From the NCBI GenBank assembly GCA_029216955.1, contig JANAVB010015600.1:32633061-32697060 (forward strand): 64,000 nucleotides of DNA. Reading direction: 5' to 3'. The notes under the pieces were generated by a model that was not told the DNA's origin, made no database searches, and saw only the letters and a program-made list of their open reading frames with translations. Both the position numbers and the translations under genes were made by a program. Source of the stretch: Iris pallida. Taxonomy: Eukaryota; Streptophyta; Magnoliopsida; Asparagales; Iridaceae. Below are positions 23,292 to 39,745 of this stretch, piece by piece (positions within the stretch are counted from its first letter, which is position 1; the number at the start of each line of letters is the position of its first letter).

Positions 23292-24056
23292 CTGCTGTTG
23301 AAAAGTGGTATACCCCAAGTTCAATTCGAAAGTTTCTTGAACTTGGCTGGCTACTCTCAGAAGTTCGTGAAGGATTTCGCCAAGATTGCTGAGCCGATGG
23401 CGAAGCTCACTTGGAAGAATGAAGAGTTCATCTGGACGAAAGATTGCCAGGCGGCATTGAGGAGCTGAAGAAGAGACTTACCACTACACCAATCCTTGCG
23501 CTACCCGCAGGAACCGGTGGTTTCTCAATTTACAGTAATGCCTCTGGAAAAGGACTGGGTTGCATTCTTCAACAACATAGAAAAGTAATTGCTTACACAT
23601 CTAGGCAACTACAGACTCATGAGATGAATTATCCCACACCTAATTTGGAATTTGCTGCAATTATCTTTACTTTGAAGCTATGGAAGCATGATTTTTATGG
23701 AAAAGGGAGTGAAAATATATACGGACTACAAAAGTCTGAAATATGTCTTCACTCAGAAAGAGCTGAATGTTAGACAAAGAAGATGGCTGAAGCTGATGAA
23801 GGATTTCAACATCGACCCACTATACCACCCGGGTAGGGCTAATGTGATCGCTGATACACTTAGTCGATACCCAGTGGTGATGTTCTTAACCAAGGAGTGG
23901 CACCTACTAGAAGACGCCGAGAAGCTTGGATTGGAGGTTATACTACCTGGAGATAGAAGGACGGAGCTGGATGCTGATTCAGTATTGATGAAGTTCGAGG
24001 CTGATGGAAAAAATCAAGAGAACGTAGTTTCAAAACGAGGCACTTTGCAGGCTTAG
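23291..24056 (+). pseudogene. A internal 2: RNase H remnant
   Basis: Counterpart of 16440-17250, with the same YSNAS replacement and the same frameshift between the catalytic half and the YTDYKSLKYV half. Confidence 0.8.
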
Positions 24057-25005
24057 AGATCAAGTGTTGGCAGGAACACTTGAGGGTTTCTAAATCGATC
24101 AGCAGTGGAACTCTGAAGAATGGTACAAGACTTTGCGTATCGACTGACAAACGGAGGAACGAGTTGATGAAAGAAATGCACCAGTCACAGTATTCCATAT
24201 ATTCAGGAGCTAATAAGATGTATCGGAATATGCCTCCATTGATTGGTGCTATGGAATGAAGAAGGACAATTCCAGGTATGGGATTAGATGTGAATTTGTC
24301 AACATGAGAAATTTTGCAAGAGAACAACAAGTTTGTTGCAGCCGCTGGACAATCCGGAGTGGAAGTAGAAGCATATAACAATAAACTTTGAGTAAGGATT
24401 GCCTTGTTCCCAAGGAGGGAAGGGCACCAATTGGATTGTAGTAGACCGACTGGCTAAGTCAGCACACTCTATTCCCTTCAAGGTTAGTTTATTCACCGAG
24501 AAGTGGCAGCATTGTACGAGAGGCATCCCTACCGGATTTATGGAGTACAAACCGGCGGACAATCAAAGAAGATAATCCAGACGCTTGAAGATATGTTAGA
24601 TCTTGTGTTTTGGAAATTGGAGGGTCTTGGAGAAGATCATTTAAAATTGGTAGAGTTTTCTTAAAACAACTACCAAGTTAGCATCGTCAATCAGTGGAGT
24701 TGAAGAAGGAGATAGCGTCTTTTATGAAGATTTTCTCCTACCAGAGGAACGATCAGTGTTAGCAGAGCAGGAAAGTTGAGCCAGGTACATCAGGCCATTT
24801 GAAGGTTTAAGACGAGTTGGAAGTAGCGTACTGGTTAGCTCTATCAGCTAATCTTGAGAGTGTGCAATGTCTTCTACGTATCACAGCTTAGACGCTACAT
24901 TCCGGATTCGAGTCCCATATTGGATAATTCAGAGCTGAAGATTGGACTCAACCTTTCAGTGCCAGAGAAACCAGTTGCAAGCGTAGTCAGAGGTGAGAAG
25001 AAGAT
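24057..25005 (+). pseudogene. A internal 2: integrase and tail remnants
   Basis: Counterpart of 17250-18195. One further change (TAC to TAA in the Y-N-N region near 24662) is specific to this copy. Confidence 0.65.
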
Positions 25006-25330
25006 CAGAATTTGAGCCATCACTTAAACTCCTATTCCTTATCTTTTCGTTCTAAACTTGACTGATGCTGCTAAATTAGCCTAGTTTTGCAAGCTATCTT
25101 TTGTCAGGCTTGATCATGACGGTCTTTTATTGGGTGCACCCACTAATATATTGTCTAATCAGGACCGGTGCATGATGGTCTGATCAACCTCGTGTACTTT
25201 GGTTCGCTTTTGTATTTTTCTACATGGATGATATCATAAACCGTCTCATCCATGACTGCCTTGGAAATTTTTATTGTTGGACCTGAGTTACGAGTGTAGT
25301 ACCCGTACATGTTTGATTCTCCTACCCTGC

Positions 25331-25369
25331 CTTTAATTTCGAGGACAAAATTTTCTAAGGAGGGAAGAT
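25331..25369 (+). other. Conserved 3' motif and polypurine tract of A internal 2
   Basis: TTTCGAGGACAAAATTTTC then AAGGAGGGAAGAT directly before LTR3; one G-to-A difference from copy 1. Confidence 0.8.
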
Positions 25370-25608
25370 TGTGAAACCCATATTCTCGTAATTAATTATT
25401 AAATAGTGTTTTAGTATTATTATTATTAGTATTTCTAAAATTATTATTATTATTATTAAATATTTTTGGAGTGCAAATGATTTCGAAAATAATAATAACA
25501 TGGACTTTTGGATTTTAGACCCAGACCCGAGTTCGAACCCAGACCCAGGCCTGAGCCAAACCCAAATCCCATTCTTAATTTTGATTTTGACTGGTTCCAA
25601 TTATTAAT

Positions 25609-25654
<46 letters not shown>

Positions 25655-28353
25655 GCTGGTCCCGTAGGACCAGCATTTTCGTGTGATTGACCCGTTCTCC
25701 CCATTCCTATTCTTCCTCCCTATTACTCCTCCTTACCACACAAGAGCACACCACTCATTCCCTTTATTTACTCCCACTCACCCACTCCTCTACTCATAGA
25801 AGAATAAACTCTTCTCTTCCCACCACTCAGAGAACAACTTCATTTTCTCCCCACCCTCTCAACAACCTACTTCCTCTCCCCACAAACCCTCACCCGACCA
25901 CTCCAGCCGACGCCAAGCCCCACTCCCCGCGTCACCCTCCGGCCGACCACCCCCTTCTCGGCCGACCGCCGACCAGCGCGCCCCGCGGCCGAGCTTCCCT
26001 CGGCGCCCGCGCCCCCGGCCAGTGCTCCGGCCGACCGCGCCTCCTTCGATCGACCGTCGCGCCCGCCCCAGCGGAGCCGTGCCCCCTTTCTCGTCGACGC
26101 CGACCGCGTCAGAACCCGTGCGGCCCCTTCCGGGTCAGAACCCGTCGGCGCCCTTTGGCCGATCCCTCTCTGGTCGTTCCCTCGTGCGCCCCCTCGCGTG
26201 TTCAGCCCGCTGCCCCTCTTTTCCTGCTATTCCAGCTTCCCGACAGCACCCTGTTGGCTTCCTCGCTGATCTAAGTGCGTGCCCTAGCCGCGCACTCCCC
26301 GATCTGCTGATTTTCGGCAACGACGCTGCTGGACGCTGCTGTTCCAGCGCTGTTTTGGGAATTATTCGCTGTTTCGGAGCTCTATATTCTTTCTATTATT
26401 CATCTAAGAGCTCTAGCCGAGCAATCCGAGGTATAACACCCTGTCCCGCTCATTTTATTATTTTAGTCGATGATGAAATGGTCTCCGATTCCCTTTGGGA
26501 ATTCGGTTTTAGCGACGTCGTAATTTTTTGGGACTTTCGAAAAGGTCCTGAGAATTGTTTTGGATTTCCGGAATATTTCGGAAATTGATTTTTGGTATGT
26601 TTTAGCTTTTCGGATTTTTCGGTAGCGTTCTGTGATTTGTGGGATTGGAATCGGACTTCCAAAATTATTTCGGGTCGTTCCGATTATTCTGTGGATTGGT
26701 TGTGGATTTCATATATATATAAATTCGGGTTTTTTCCTGGTTTGGGGTTTGCAGGAAATTATCGGCGCCATTTCCCAGTTTTTAGGTTGACCAAAAACAG
26801 AGGAGATGCTGCCGAATTTTTTCCTAAATTCCAGAATATTTTTAAAAATGAATTTAAAATGAATTTCGGAATTTTATTTGATATTTGGTTTTGGGTGACG
26901 ATCGTATCGGTCAATGGACCCGGCTAAGTGCAAACGAAACCGGCCCCGCCCGGACGTTGAGGCATTAGCCAAGTTGAGGATTGGACCATATCTGAGACTC
27001 CATATTTACCTTTATTTTCATTATTAATTTCTGTTTATATTTTATTTAATATTTCAGTAGGACTAACGGCGGTCTTGTCTTACTTCAATTTATGTAAATA
27101 AATTGTAATGGGCATAAGCCCAGCTGGCTGTGGTTTGTAACCGTAATAGCTTAGATTTTCTTGTCATTTCTGGTTTTACGAGTTTTCTATTTTAACGATT
27201 AAATTGACTAAAAAGTATTTTCGTATAAAATTAATTAATATTTTCTCACCTAAAAATTGACAAGTTTATTAATAATTAAAAAGTCACGTATCTCTCACTA
27301 AATAAGAAAATTAGCTTTATATTTATATTTATAAAAATTACCAAGTTTCATAAATAATCTGGCATCGACGATGTTTTTCCGAATTTAAAGTTAAAATAAT
27401 CTTTTTCTCTCGTATTAAATCAACACACTAAATAATCGTGTTTTATGTGTTTGGTTAATTAAAGAACTAAAATTGGATTAGGACGCAAATAGAGATTTCA
27501 ACTAGCGTAGCTAGGTTGGTAAACCTGATTTCTGAGCCTATTTCTCGAATGTAGGAATTCGAGGACGATCCTAATTCCCATCTTGAAGTCTTCAACTTTC
27601 CAGTCCAGTCCATTTTGAGGCAAGTACATTTTGTGTTAGTTTACAATTATTTAGTAATCGTTTTAATGCAAGTTTAAACCACGATGCAACACAGAACTCT
27701 CTCTGAGAGCACTAACTGTAACTACTGTAACTATTGGGGACTGGGGGAGTAGTGTAATGAGTATGACCATATCCAAACTACTGTAACTCCTGTAACTACT
27801 GTAACTATATTAGCTTACCCCTCATACACACGGGGATAAGCCGTACCTTACTGTAACAAACTCAAGCCGATCATATTTCATTGCCTATTCACATCACAGA
27901 ACTGTAACTTTTTTTAAACTGTAACTGCTTTATTGTGGATTTCAAAACTGTTTAAAAGTGCATGATTCTATTATTATTTCAATTGTCAAATTAGCATAAA
28001 TTGTACTTTGTTCCCTCCTGACTGGAGACCCAACATTTTTAGGTATCACTGATGAGGCTTTGTTCCGCGATATTTCCAAGGTCCCAACTAGAAGATGAGG
28101 ATTTCGAGACTGATGAGCTATTTGCCTAGTGTTTTCTTTCCTTCTTGATGTATGTAGAAAATAGTTTAAGTTGTATCTTTAATTTCATTGTAAAAGTTTA
28201 ATAAAGTTTTAAATTTTCCGATGTTGAGTTGTGACAAATATAGTGTTGTTGTATGGTTACCTGCTACTGAACAGCTTACTGCCGCCGTCTCAACAACGGT
28301 ACAGGCTGGGCATGATCCGGTTCGACCCCTTTAGTTGGGATCGGGTCGTGACA
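25370..28353 (+). repeat. LTR3 of array A
   Basis: 2984 bp, TGTGAAACCC to GGGTCGTGACA, followed by the CGTTC target duplication at 28354-28358. The long GTG-initiated frame of LTR1 and LTR2 is interrupted here. Confidence 0.95.
25609..25674 (+). promoter_or_regulatory. Core promoter of LTR3 (A): AT run and hairpin
   Basis: AT run at about 25609-25651 and the conserved hairpin at 25655-25674. The short ACT spacer present between them in the other LTRs is missing. Confidence 0.55.
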
Positions 28354-28665
28354 CGTTCTCACCTCCTGCCTGACCAGGATCAGTCTGATCGCCGTCCTCC
28401 ATATGCTCGGCGTCGGCTCTCCCTAAGGAGCCGTCGACAGGAGGAATGCTGGACGCGGAAGGAATACGAGATGCGGGAGGAATACTGGACGACGAGGGAG
28501 GAGTCGCCAACCTGCTGGAACTGCCCTGTCCCGATAATGGACCGGGACAGAATGGTACACTGGCGTACTCAGAGATGAGGATGAGGGTACAAAATCTGCA
28601 TCCCCAACCTGACGCACTCGGGACTGTCTAATATAATATCCTCCGCGTCGTCCGGGTCTAGTCAT
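28354..28665 (-). pseudogene. CACTA-2 accessory gene, 5' part (Pro/Ser-rich N terminus)
   Basis: Minus-strand continuation of the gene at 1-661; the two parts met at CGTTC before array A inserted. A start is possible at 28665 (MTRPGRRGGYYIRQSR). A second frame, rich in Pro and Ser (SSSIPPASRIPSASSIPP, then VDGSLGRADAEHMEDGDQ), stays open across the insertion point. Two frames being coding-like suggests a frameshift or splice. N-terminal low-complexity regions are common in these CACTA second-ORF proteins. The gene lies just downstream of the DUF4216 gene, the usual CACTA order. Confidence 0.55.
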
Positions 28666-28798
28666 ACCTGATAATAACATATGACTATAAAACAAATATA
28701 CATATTTATATGAATGACATCACAAATTTTTAAAAAGTTTTATAGTCACAAAAGTGTCACTAAAGTGTCAAATATGATGATAAAATAAATGTACATAT

Positions 28799-29743
28799 TT
28801 AATCCTCTTCTGAAAATTTATCTAGTTCGTTTAGCTCTTCTTCTTCTTCTTCTTCTTCTTCTTCCTCCTCCTCCTCTACATCTTCACTTTCATCTGCATC
28901 TTCCTCTTCAGATAATTCTACTTCTTCTACACAATTAGATGTGTAATGAAAAACTTTCGTCGTGTCCACTTCTATAATATTTGTTACAAGAGGTAGTTCA
29001 TCCTCTTGATAAGCTATATCGTCAACCTCTTGATAAGCTATATCGTCAACCTCAAAGGTATTTCTAGCTTTGGTCTTGCATACTGCCCACCAGTCCGACC
29101 TTGTTGTTCTTCGTTTAGGATAACTTGTGAAGTACATGAGCTGAGCCTGACTTAATAGGACAAATGGTTCATAGGCTTGATATCGACGTCGATAGTTTAT
29201 ATCTACAAGACCGTGCTTGTCTACTTTCCAACCTTGACCTTCAATCGGATCGAACCAATCACACCTGAATAACACAATCTTAGCAGGCTCTATTCCATAA
29301 CTATATATCAGCTCAACAATCTCCTGTAGAACGCCATAGAAATTGTTGTTCGCATCAACATCTTTGTAGTTTGAAGATCTGATACACAAAGAGCTATTTT
29401 TGGTAGAATCGAGATCCACAAAGTTGTCTCTGATCGGACAAGTTGTTGACTTGAACCTAAACCCATTCACACAGTAGCTTGGCCTTATTTTTGCAGCATA
29501 AATTGGTCCCTTGGAGAGCGTTCTAATAGACTCATTCTCAAGTCTTGCGTATGGACGATCGACCTAAATACCACGAAAAAATAAATTAAGCTTATTCTCA
29601 AGTGCATATACAGAAAGGTAATTACAGCGTTCTCAAGTCTTACATATGCACTCATCCATGATGGAAAATAATGCCTCATTTCTTGTTCCAGTTCTTCTTC
29701 TGTTATGTGTGGCCTACCTGACCTCACATCATCATTAAATATG
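28799..29743 (-). pseudogene. CACTA-2 transposase C-terminal part with DUF4216
   Basis: Two minus-strand exons (29644-29743 and 28799-29563) separated by an 80-bp intron with a GTAAG donor and TTTAG acceptor. The joined reading shows EEELEQEMRHYFPSWM, then LSKGPIYAAKIRPSY, NGFRF, FYGVLQEIVELIY, KIVLFRCDWFDPIEG, YEPFVLLSQAQLMYFTSYP and RSDWWAV. This is the DUF4216 pattern found at the C-terminal end of plant CACTA (TNP2-like) transposases. The tail has a tandem VDDIAYQE duplication and a long Glu run from a TTC microsatellite on the plus strand (about 28834-28878). The catalytic Transposase_21 region that should lie upstream is not visible before 30413, so the gene is truncated. Confidence 0.85.
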
Positions 29744-30413
29744 CTGAAAACAACATCATTTAATTAATGTAATAATATAATAATCAACACTATTAAAATA
29801 ATATGGTTTTGGTCTGATGCACTCCTAACTCCATATCGAGAAGAGAGTTCATATAATCTGATTATACGTACCCCTCTTAACATTGGGGTATGATACCACA
29901 TGTAGAGAATAAGGTGTAACCCGAACTGAAGTTGATTCTTTGAGGTATATAATATTGGACAGCATTCTTTTTTGCCTCTCTCTCTCTCTCTCTGCTGACT
30001 ATAAGGGTCACTCTGATTTGGTGTTGAACTTTTTGTATCTGTTATTTATGGCCTATTGTTATTATTTTGTAGTGATAAACTCATTTATCGACTATAGTCT
30101 GTAAATAAAATTTGGTTGGAATACTTAATACCATCATTTGTCTCAAAAAGAAGAAAAAATCATGGACATTATCGACTTCCGGTGGAGCGGCAAGAACTTA
30201 AACTTAACAAAGCGTATAGATTTGGGCTGAAAAGTGACAGAAGGAAATTCCATAGTGAACCATTTTAAGGACTGCCACGTGTGTATTATGTTTAAACTAC
30301 GTTTGAACACTATCGATGTAATGTATGCAAAATTGGGTGATTCGTATTGGAAAGTGGTAGGAGATGCAATATCATTAGATAAACCTATGTTCGGATCATG
30401 TTTCACACATATT
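29744..30413. other. Non-coding stretch inside CACTA-2
   Basis: AT-rich sequence with a CT microsatellite at about 29977-29997. Short frames on both strands (for example 30234-30449 plus) match nothing I recognise. The transposase upstream region would be expected here but is not seen, so this may be foreign filler or a deletion junction. Confidence 0.4.
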
Positions 30414-30727
30414 TCAGATCGGAGTATCGGATTTTATTGTTATCAATAAATTATCGGGATCGACGATATTGGACCATTCCTATAAGTATCGGGATCGACG
30501 GTATCGACATCAAATAATTATCAATAAATTATTAACATTTTAGAAAATATAATTATCAATAAATTATTAACATTCCTAAACAGGGTGTTGTGTCAGCGTG
30601 TGTGTGTGTGTCGTGGTAGCGTGTCATGTCAGCGTGTGTGCGTATCGTGTCAGCGTGTGTGTCGAAGGTTTCGGATCAGAGTATCGAATTTTTTTGGTAT
30701 CAATAAATTATCAGGATCGGCGGTATC
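30414..30727. repeat. Tandem duplication of about 254 bp, interrupted by element C
   Basis: The unit starting near 30414 (GATCGGAGTATCGGATTTTA) recurs starting near 30668 (GATCAGAGTATCGAATTTTT). The second unit is split by element C at 30727 and continues at 38660 (GGACCATTCCTATAAGTATC). It contains AATTATCAATAAATTATTAA motifs and a GTGTGTCGTGTCAGC-type repeat near 30590-30665. Confidence 0.8.
30723..30727. repeat. Left target-site duplication of element C (GTATC)
   Basis: GTATC precedes TGTCACGATCC and recurs at 38655-38659 after GGGAAGCTACA. Confidence 0.9.
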
Positions 30728-32965
30728 TGTCACGATCCGCACCTGCTTTTCGGACGCGAGCTCGTGAGCAAGCCAGCTACGTATCGAGCGGACTCTAGCC
30801 CGACTCGAGTACGTATAAGCTGTCCAGAGTAGGATATCATGTCTAATCTAAACTATATCTCAATCCACAGGAATCATATAAACAAGAATGAACAAGTATG
30901 GGTCATGGTCTGCAGCCCATTAGCATATTGTTCGATTAGACTCCAAGAATGACATGAGTCTATAAATAAGCAGAGTATATCATGATATAGAATATAAAGC
31001 ACGAGAAGATAACAAAGAAATATCACAAGCAAATACCTGTGTCCCTGCAGGTGTAATCACTACCATCATGAGCCGCTAACTAAACTCCATGCAGTCGCTA
31101 AACATGAAGAGATCATCAGGTCCTCATAGGACTAGCAAGATACATAATATACAAGCCAACATGTAACAGCACAAATATACAAAGAAGTAAGGAACAATCA
31201 AAGATATCCAACGAGACAAAATGAACCAAGACACAAGATCTAAACACAAGGATCCTAAGACACTGGCATGCCATACTAGAAATGGTTAATAGGTCAAAGC
31301 TATAGACTGCAGTCAAGGCAAGTACTCACAATCTATAGTGTCTCAATCACAGTTAAGGCAAGTACTCACAACCAAGATGGTAGCCAATCCTAGTATAAAA
31401 TCCTATAGACCGTAGTCAAGGTAAGTACTCACAATCTATAGAATGTCAAAGTCAAGTCCTACTCAAGTCATGTCAAGTCAAGTCAAGTTATAATCAAGTC
31501 GAGGGAATCGTGGTGTAGGACTAGACGACTCTATCAAGGAATACTTATAAAACTTAACACAGTGTAACAGCTAGGAATATCATAACAGAAAGGAACAAGA
31601 ATGTGCAGACAACTAGAAACATGTAAAGTAAAACTATAACAGGATGAGTGTACTAGACATGGGATAAAGCAATCACGAATATAAGGTAAAGAACAACAGC
31701 GAGATAATGAACATGTATATAAATTGTATTGTACAAGTTAGCAAGGTATACTTGCCTGGGGGTTGCACGACGAACCAACAATGTATCGCCAATTAACAAG
31801 TCAGAAAGTCCAAGTCATCCCAACTGTCTCCGAAATCTAAAATAAACGTTACCAACATTCTCAGAATAGTCAAATTAGCTATGATTGCCTGTCCTTAAGT
31901 CCAATTCTGGACACAGGGGCAAAATGGTAATTTTGGGCCAAAACGGTGTCCGATGTTGGATCCGCTTTGCACCAAAAAGCATGCCAAAGTCTACGGTCTC
32001 TAAAGTCGTCAAACTATATGTCAACAGGTCCGGTTTCCCGATACGAACCCAACCGTATGTCCAGTTTTGGACTCCGGTGGGCCGTGCACAAAATCGCCCG
32101 TTGAGTGGGACCGTGGGCCCCGCAAAACGGCAGTCCGATTCAACTGCCTCAGAATTGGACCAAATTTGGCATACAGGACTAGAAAAATGATACGGTCCTG
32201 TTGGCGTAAGTTTTGTCTCAATCTGACGAACGTGCACAAAGTAATTGAAAAGTTTGCACAGAGGCCGATACGATGAATTTCGACGGATACGTGTCAAATT
32301 CGTCGCGCACATGTGACCAATTTGAATTTCGTGAAAGCCCACACGACCATGAAGCCGTTACGCACCTTTCGATGCTTTCGGTTCGCGACCACGTCGCCCG
32401 GATTGGTGGGACGCACGTCGTATCGAAGGTTTTTCCTATTTTCTATTGTTTTGAAAAACAGTTTTTCGGTAAACTTCGTCAACGATTTAATTCATGCACA
32501 CATATCGAAAAACATAACTACAAGTTGTGTTTTGATCTTGGTTATGTTAACTTTAAGTATGTTCAATTAGTTTCTGAAAACTATTAAAGCGTAGATCGAA
32601 ATCCGGCTTCCAAGTATGGGGTTTGGACGATCCTATACCCTATTTTCGAACAGGTATCGGTCGATCTTTGAGTCGAAATAAGCCTAGTTTTAACTACGTT
32701 CTTCCTGAATCTAATTAAGGGGTGCAAAGTCGTATAGTTTGGGTACTTACCAGAGGAATCGGTTCGAGAAAAGGATGATTGTGGACGACGCACTCGTCCA
32801 GCGAAGTCGGGCTCCCGTTGTGTTGCTCCCTGTTTACTCCGCGCGTGCGGCGGTTCCCAGTGATCCACGGCGGTCCAGGGTGGACGCACGACGGCGCCAA
32901 AGGCCAAGGTGGGTGGCAAAAATCTGGGATTAGGGTTTTCGTGTGTTAATCTCTCCCTCTCGTTT

Positions 32966-32974
32966 CTATATAAG
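32966..32974 (-). promoter_or_regulatory. TATA box of 3' LTR of C
   Basis: CTTATATAG on the minus strand, followed by a purine-rich stretch and AAAACCCTAATC, a typical plant 5' leader. The equivalent in the other LTR is at 37487-37495. Confidence 0.45.
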
Positions 32975-33393
32975 GTGTCGGCGGAATTGGTTCGGTTTGT
33001 GAACGAAGGAATGGTCGGGGCCTTCTCTGTGCTGGTGCTGACTTCTAGCGTGGGCTTGGGCTCAGCTGGCAGGCCTGGGATTGGTATTGCAATTACTGTG
33101 GGCCGGCTGAGCTCGATTTTGCTTATTTCAATCCCCTTTTTTCCTAAAGCCTATTATATATATTCATATATATTCGTTCACGTATACATATACATATACG
33201 TACACGTATATTCCTATACACATACACACATATAATATATGTATTTTATATAAATACACATACGCATATATACATATATATATATATATATATCGTATAT
33301 AAATACGCATACACACATATACATTTATGTATTTATATATAAATACACATACGCACATATACATATATATTTTTTTATATATATGTACACATA

Positions 33394-34078
<685 letters not shown>

Positions 34079-34688
34079 TTTAAATTCCTAATTCTCTTTC
34101 TATATTTATTTGCTAGAAGATGGGAAAACAGCTAGTAATAACTACATATTTATATATACGATTAATAGCAATAATAATAATAACAGAATAAAAATACTTA
34201 ATATGCAATATTAAATATTCCACTATAGAATTGATCACTAGGCTATAAAATGGACTGTCAATACGTATATATACACATCTGCCTACCTACATGGACGTTT
34301 TTAGCCTCACTATATGCTTGCTTGGGCTTGAGCTTAGTTCGGGTCCAGTCTGGACTAGTTTGGTTCAACCGGGTTCCTACAAAGTCAATAAATCTAATAA
34401 TATTTAATTAAACTATTTCTAATGGTCATGCTATAGCTTGGCCTGGTTTTCCTAGTTAGGACACTCCTATGGTTCGACATTCTCCTACCATGGCTAAACA
34501 GTAGTCAAAGTACGCCACTGTACTATCCATGCCATGATTCCTAGTCGTCTGGTACTTCAAAACTTAACCATGGCTAAAGTCGTCTACCATAATAATTAAC
34601 TAAATAATTATTTATAAAATCTAAAAATCTCCATTTAAATCAAATAAATAAATAATATTTCAAAAAAATTTCGGGAAGGGAAGCTACA

Positions 34689-35281
34689 AATCTACCCACC
34701 TTAAAAATAATTTCGTCCTCGAAATTCTAATTCATAACTATTCCTAAAAATTCAAAGTCTACTATTACCTTAATCTCCTCAAATTTAATTTCTCCAAAAA
34801 TATTTTATAACCTTCTTTAATCATTTCATAACTCCGAATACTTGAGGACTTCTACCCATCTTTGATCGTACTACTCCTCAAAACATGGTCACTAAAATCT
34901 TATGATCTTCTAACTAGTTGCTAACAATTCTACCGGCAGATATCTAGGCATATAACAACTATAATCCTTCATATCTATAGACAACCAAAACTCAATAATC
35001 ATGCAATATTATACTATAATTTAAGAGTTTCTGATGAATTCTAGACAGCACGATCGTTCGTCACCTCAAAATAAAAGGGACGAGAATCAATGGTACGGAA
35101 AGCAAGGAAGTATAATCGAGAGCAAACATGGAGTTTTCAAGGACGTAGAGAATTGCTAGGAGAATTTTCAAGGCAGAGTGGATTGAGATTTCTAAGATTT
35201 AGTCATATGCACAGGCTCGTACCAGTATAGTTACGTAACCGGTACGATATGCTGTGACCCGCATGGGCCACCACAAAAACT
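34689..35281 (-). other. Residual internal region of C
   Basis: Contains the 3' motif and purine tract at the left edge (34689-34735) and the primer-site sequence at 35257-35273. Between them is AT-rich sequence with no recognisable gag or pol. This is what a large internal deletion would leave. Confidence 0.75.
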
Positions 35282-38654
<3,373 letters not shown>

Positions 38655-38890
38655 GTATCGGACCATTCCTATAAGTATCGGGATCGACGGTATCGGCAGC
38701 AAATAATTATCAATAAATTATTAACATTTTAGGAAATATAATTATCAATAAAATATTAACATTCCTAATTAGCGTGTCGTGTCAGCGTGTGTGTGTCGTG
38801 TCCACGTTTCGTGTCAGCATATGTGCATATCGTGTCAGCGTTGTGTGTGTCATGTCAGCGTGTCGTATCTGTGTCAGCATATCAGGAGGA
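38655..38890. repeat. CACTA-2 tandem unit, continuation after C
   Basis: GTATC target copy, then the rest of the ~254-bp unit interrupted at 30727, including GTGTCAGC repeats (38765-38885). Confidence 0.75.
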
Positions 38891-39386
38891 GAGGGCTAGG
38901 GTTAGGGTTTACCTGCCTTGGTCCGAGTCGTCGGGGATGGAGGAGCGGCGGAGGGGACTGGTCGGGTCGGCATCGACGAGGAAAATCGACGGTGGAGTAG
39001 CGGCAGAGGGACGGGGGTCGTCGCTAACTGAAAGGGGTCGCCGCGGGGAAGGGGGTCGTCGCAGGAAGGGGGTCGCCGCGGGGAGGGGTAGCCGTAGGGA
39101 GGGGTCGCCAGAGGGAGGGGGTCACCGAAGAGGAGAGAGAATGGGGAAGAAAATTTGGGGAGCGGGAGAGTTAAAATTTTGGGTGAACGAAAATAAAAAA
39201 TCGATCGGCTGGAACCCTATATGAAACATTTTAGCGACGCCCGCAAAAGACGTCGCTAAACATCGTTGTTCAATAAAAACTGGCGACGTACCTATTCTGG
39301 GGTCGCAAAACGTCGCAGAGTTAAACAAAACTGCGACGTTCTACGACTATACCGCGACATCAATTTTCCAAATCATAATGTGTGTC
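38890..39386 (-). other. CACTA-2 5' leader and subterminal repeats
   Basis: A G-rich stretch (38895-39140), C-rich on the minus strand, ends in a possible splice donor (GGCAG then GTAAAC on minus). It looks like the untranslated first exon of the CACTA-2 transposase gene. From 39232 come GCGACGTC/GACGTCGCTAAA-type subterminal repeats. These continue at 47332-47456 on the far side of CACTA-1. Confidence 0.6.
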
Positions 39387-39389
39387 GCT
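39387..39389. repeat. Left target-site duplication of CACTA-1 (GCT)
   Basis: GCT precedes CACTACAAGAA and recurs at 47332-47334, the 3-bp duplication expected of CACTA elements. Joining the flanks gives TCGCTAAACATCG, a subterminal repeat of CACTA-2. Confidence 0.9.
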
Positions 39390-39410
39390 CACTACAAGAA
39401 AAATGATCAT

Positions 39411-39745
39411 TTACGGCGTACAATTTACGGCACGCATTGCATGTGCGCCGTAAATGACACTCTTTTACAGTATGCAATTCTGCGTGCCATAAAAGAGTCA
39501 ATTTTTGTGTTTTTTACAGCATGTTTTACCTGCATGCCGTAATTGCAAACGCATTTACGGCACGTATTTTCCTGCGCCGTGAATGGTAACTTAATTACGA
39601 CATTCGTTTTTGCATGCCTTAAATATTAAGTTATTTACGGCATGCGTTCTTGTGCGCCGTGAATGAGATCTCAATTACGGCATTCCTCAGCACGCCGTGA
39701 ATGATGTTTTATTTAAGGCATGCGTTTACGCGCCGTAATTGACAG
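39411..39745. repeat. Left subterminal repeats of CACTA-1
   Basis: More than ten copies of TTACGGCATGC-like motifs in both orientations, spaced 15-40 bp, the sort of sites CACTA transposase accessory proteins bind. The interior begins where they stop. Confidence 0.85.

Larger units (their letters stand above)
662..28353 (+). mobile_element. Tandem LTR retrotransposon array A (three LTRs, two internal regions)
   Basis: Plus-strand Ty3/gypsy-type element in the arrangement LTR1 (662-2430 plus 13542-14744), internal 1 (14745-18563), LTR2 (18564-21549), internal 2 (21550-25369), LTR3 (25370-28353). Each LTR is close to 2.98 kb once element B is removed from LTR1, and both internal regions are about 3.82 kb. 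LTRs begin TG (TA in LTR2, a point change) and end CA. The array is flanked once by CGTTC, so it behaves as one insertion. The internal regions carry only decayed gag and pol pieces, so the family is non-autonomous here. Motifs at the internal 3' end (TTTCGAGGACGAAATTTT followed by a purine tract) fit the Tekay/Del chromovirus lineage. Confidence 0.9.

Noticed and set aside
30143..30449. Overlapping frames on both strands upstream of the DUF4216 gene, as the missing transposase part.
   Set aside because: Neither strand shows Transposase_21 motifs.
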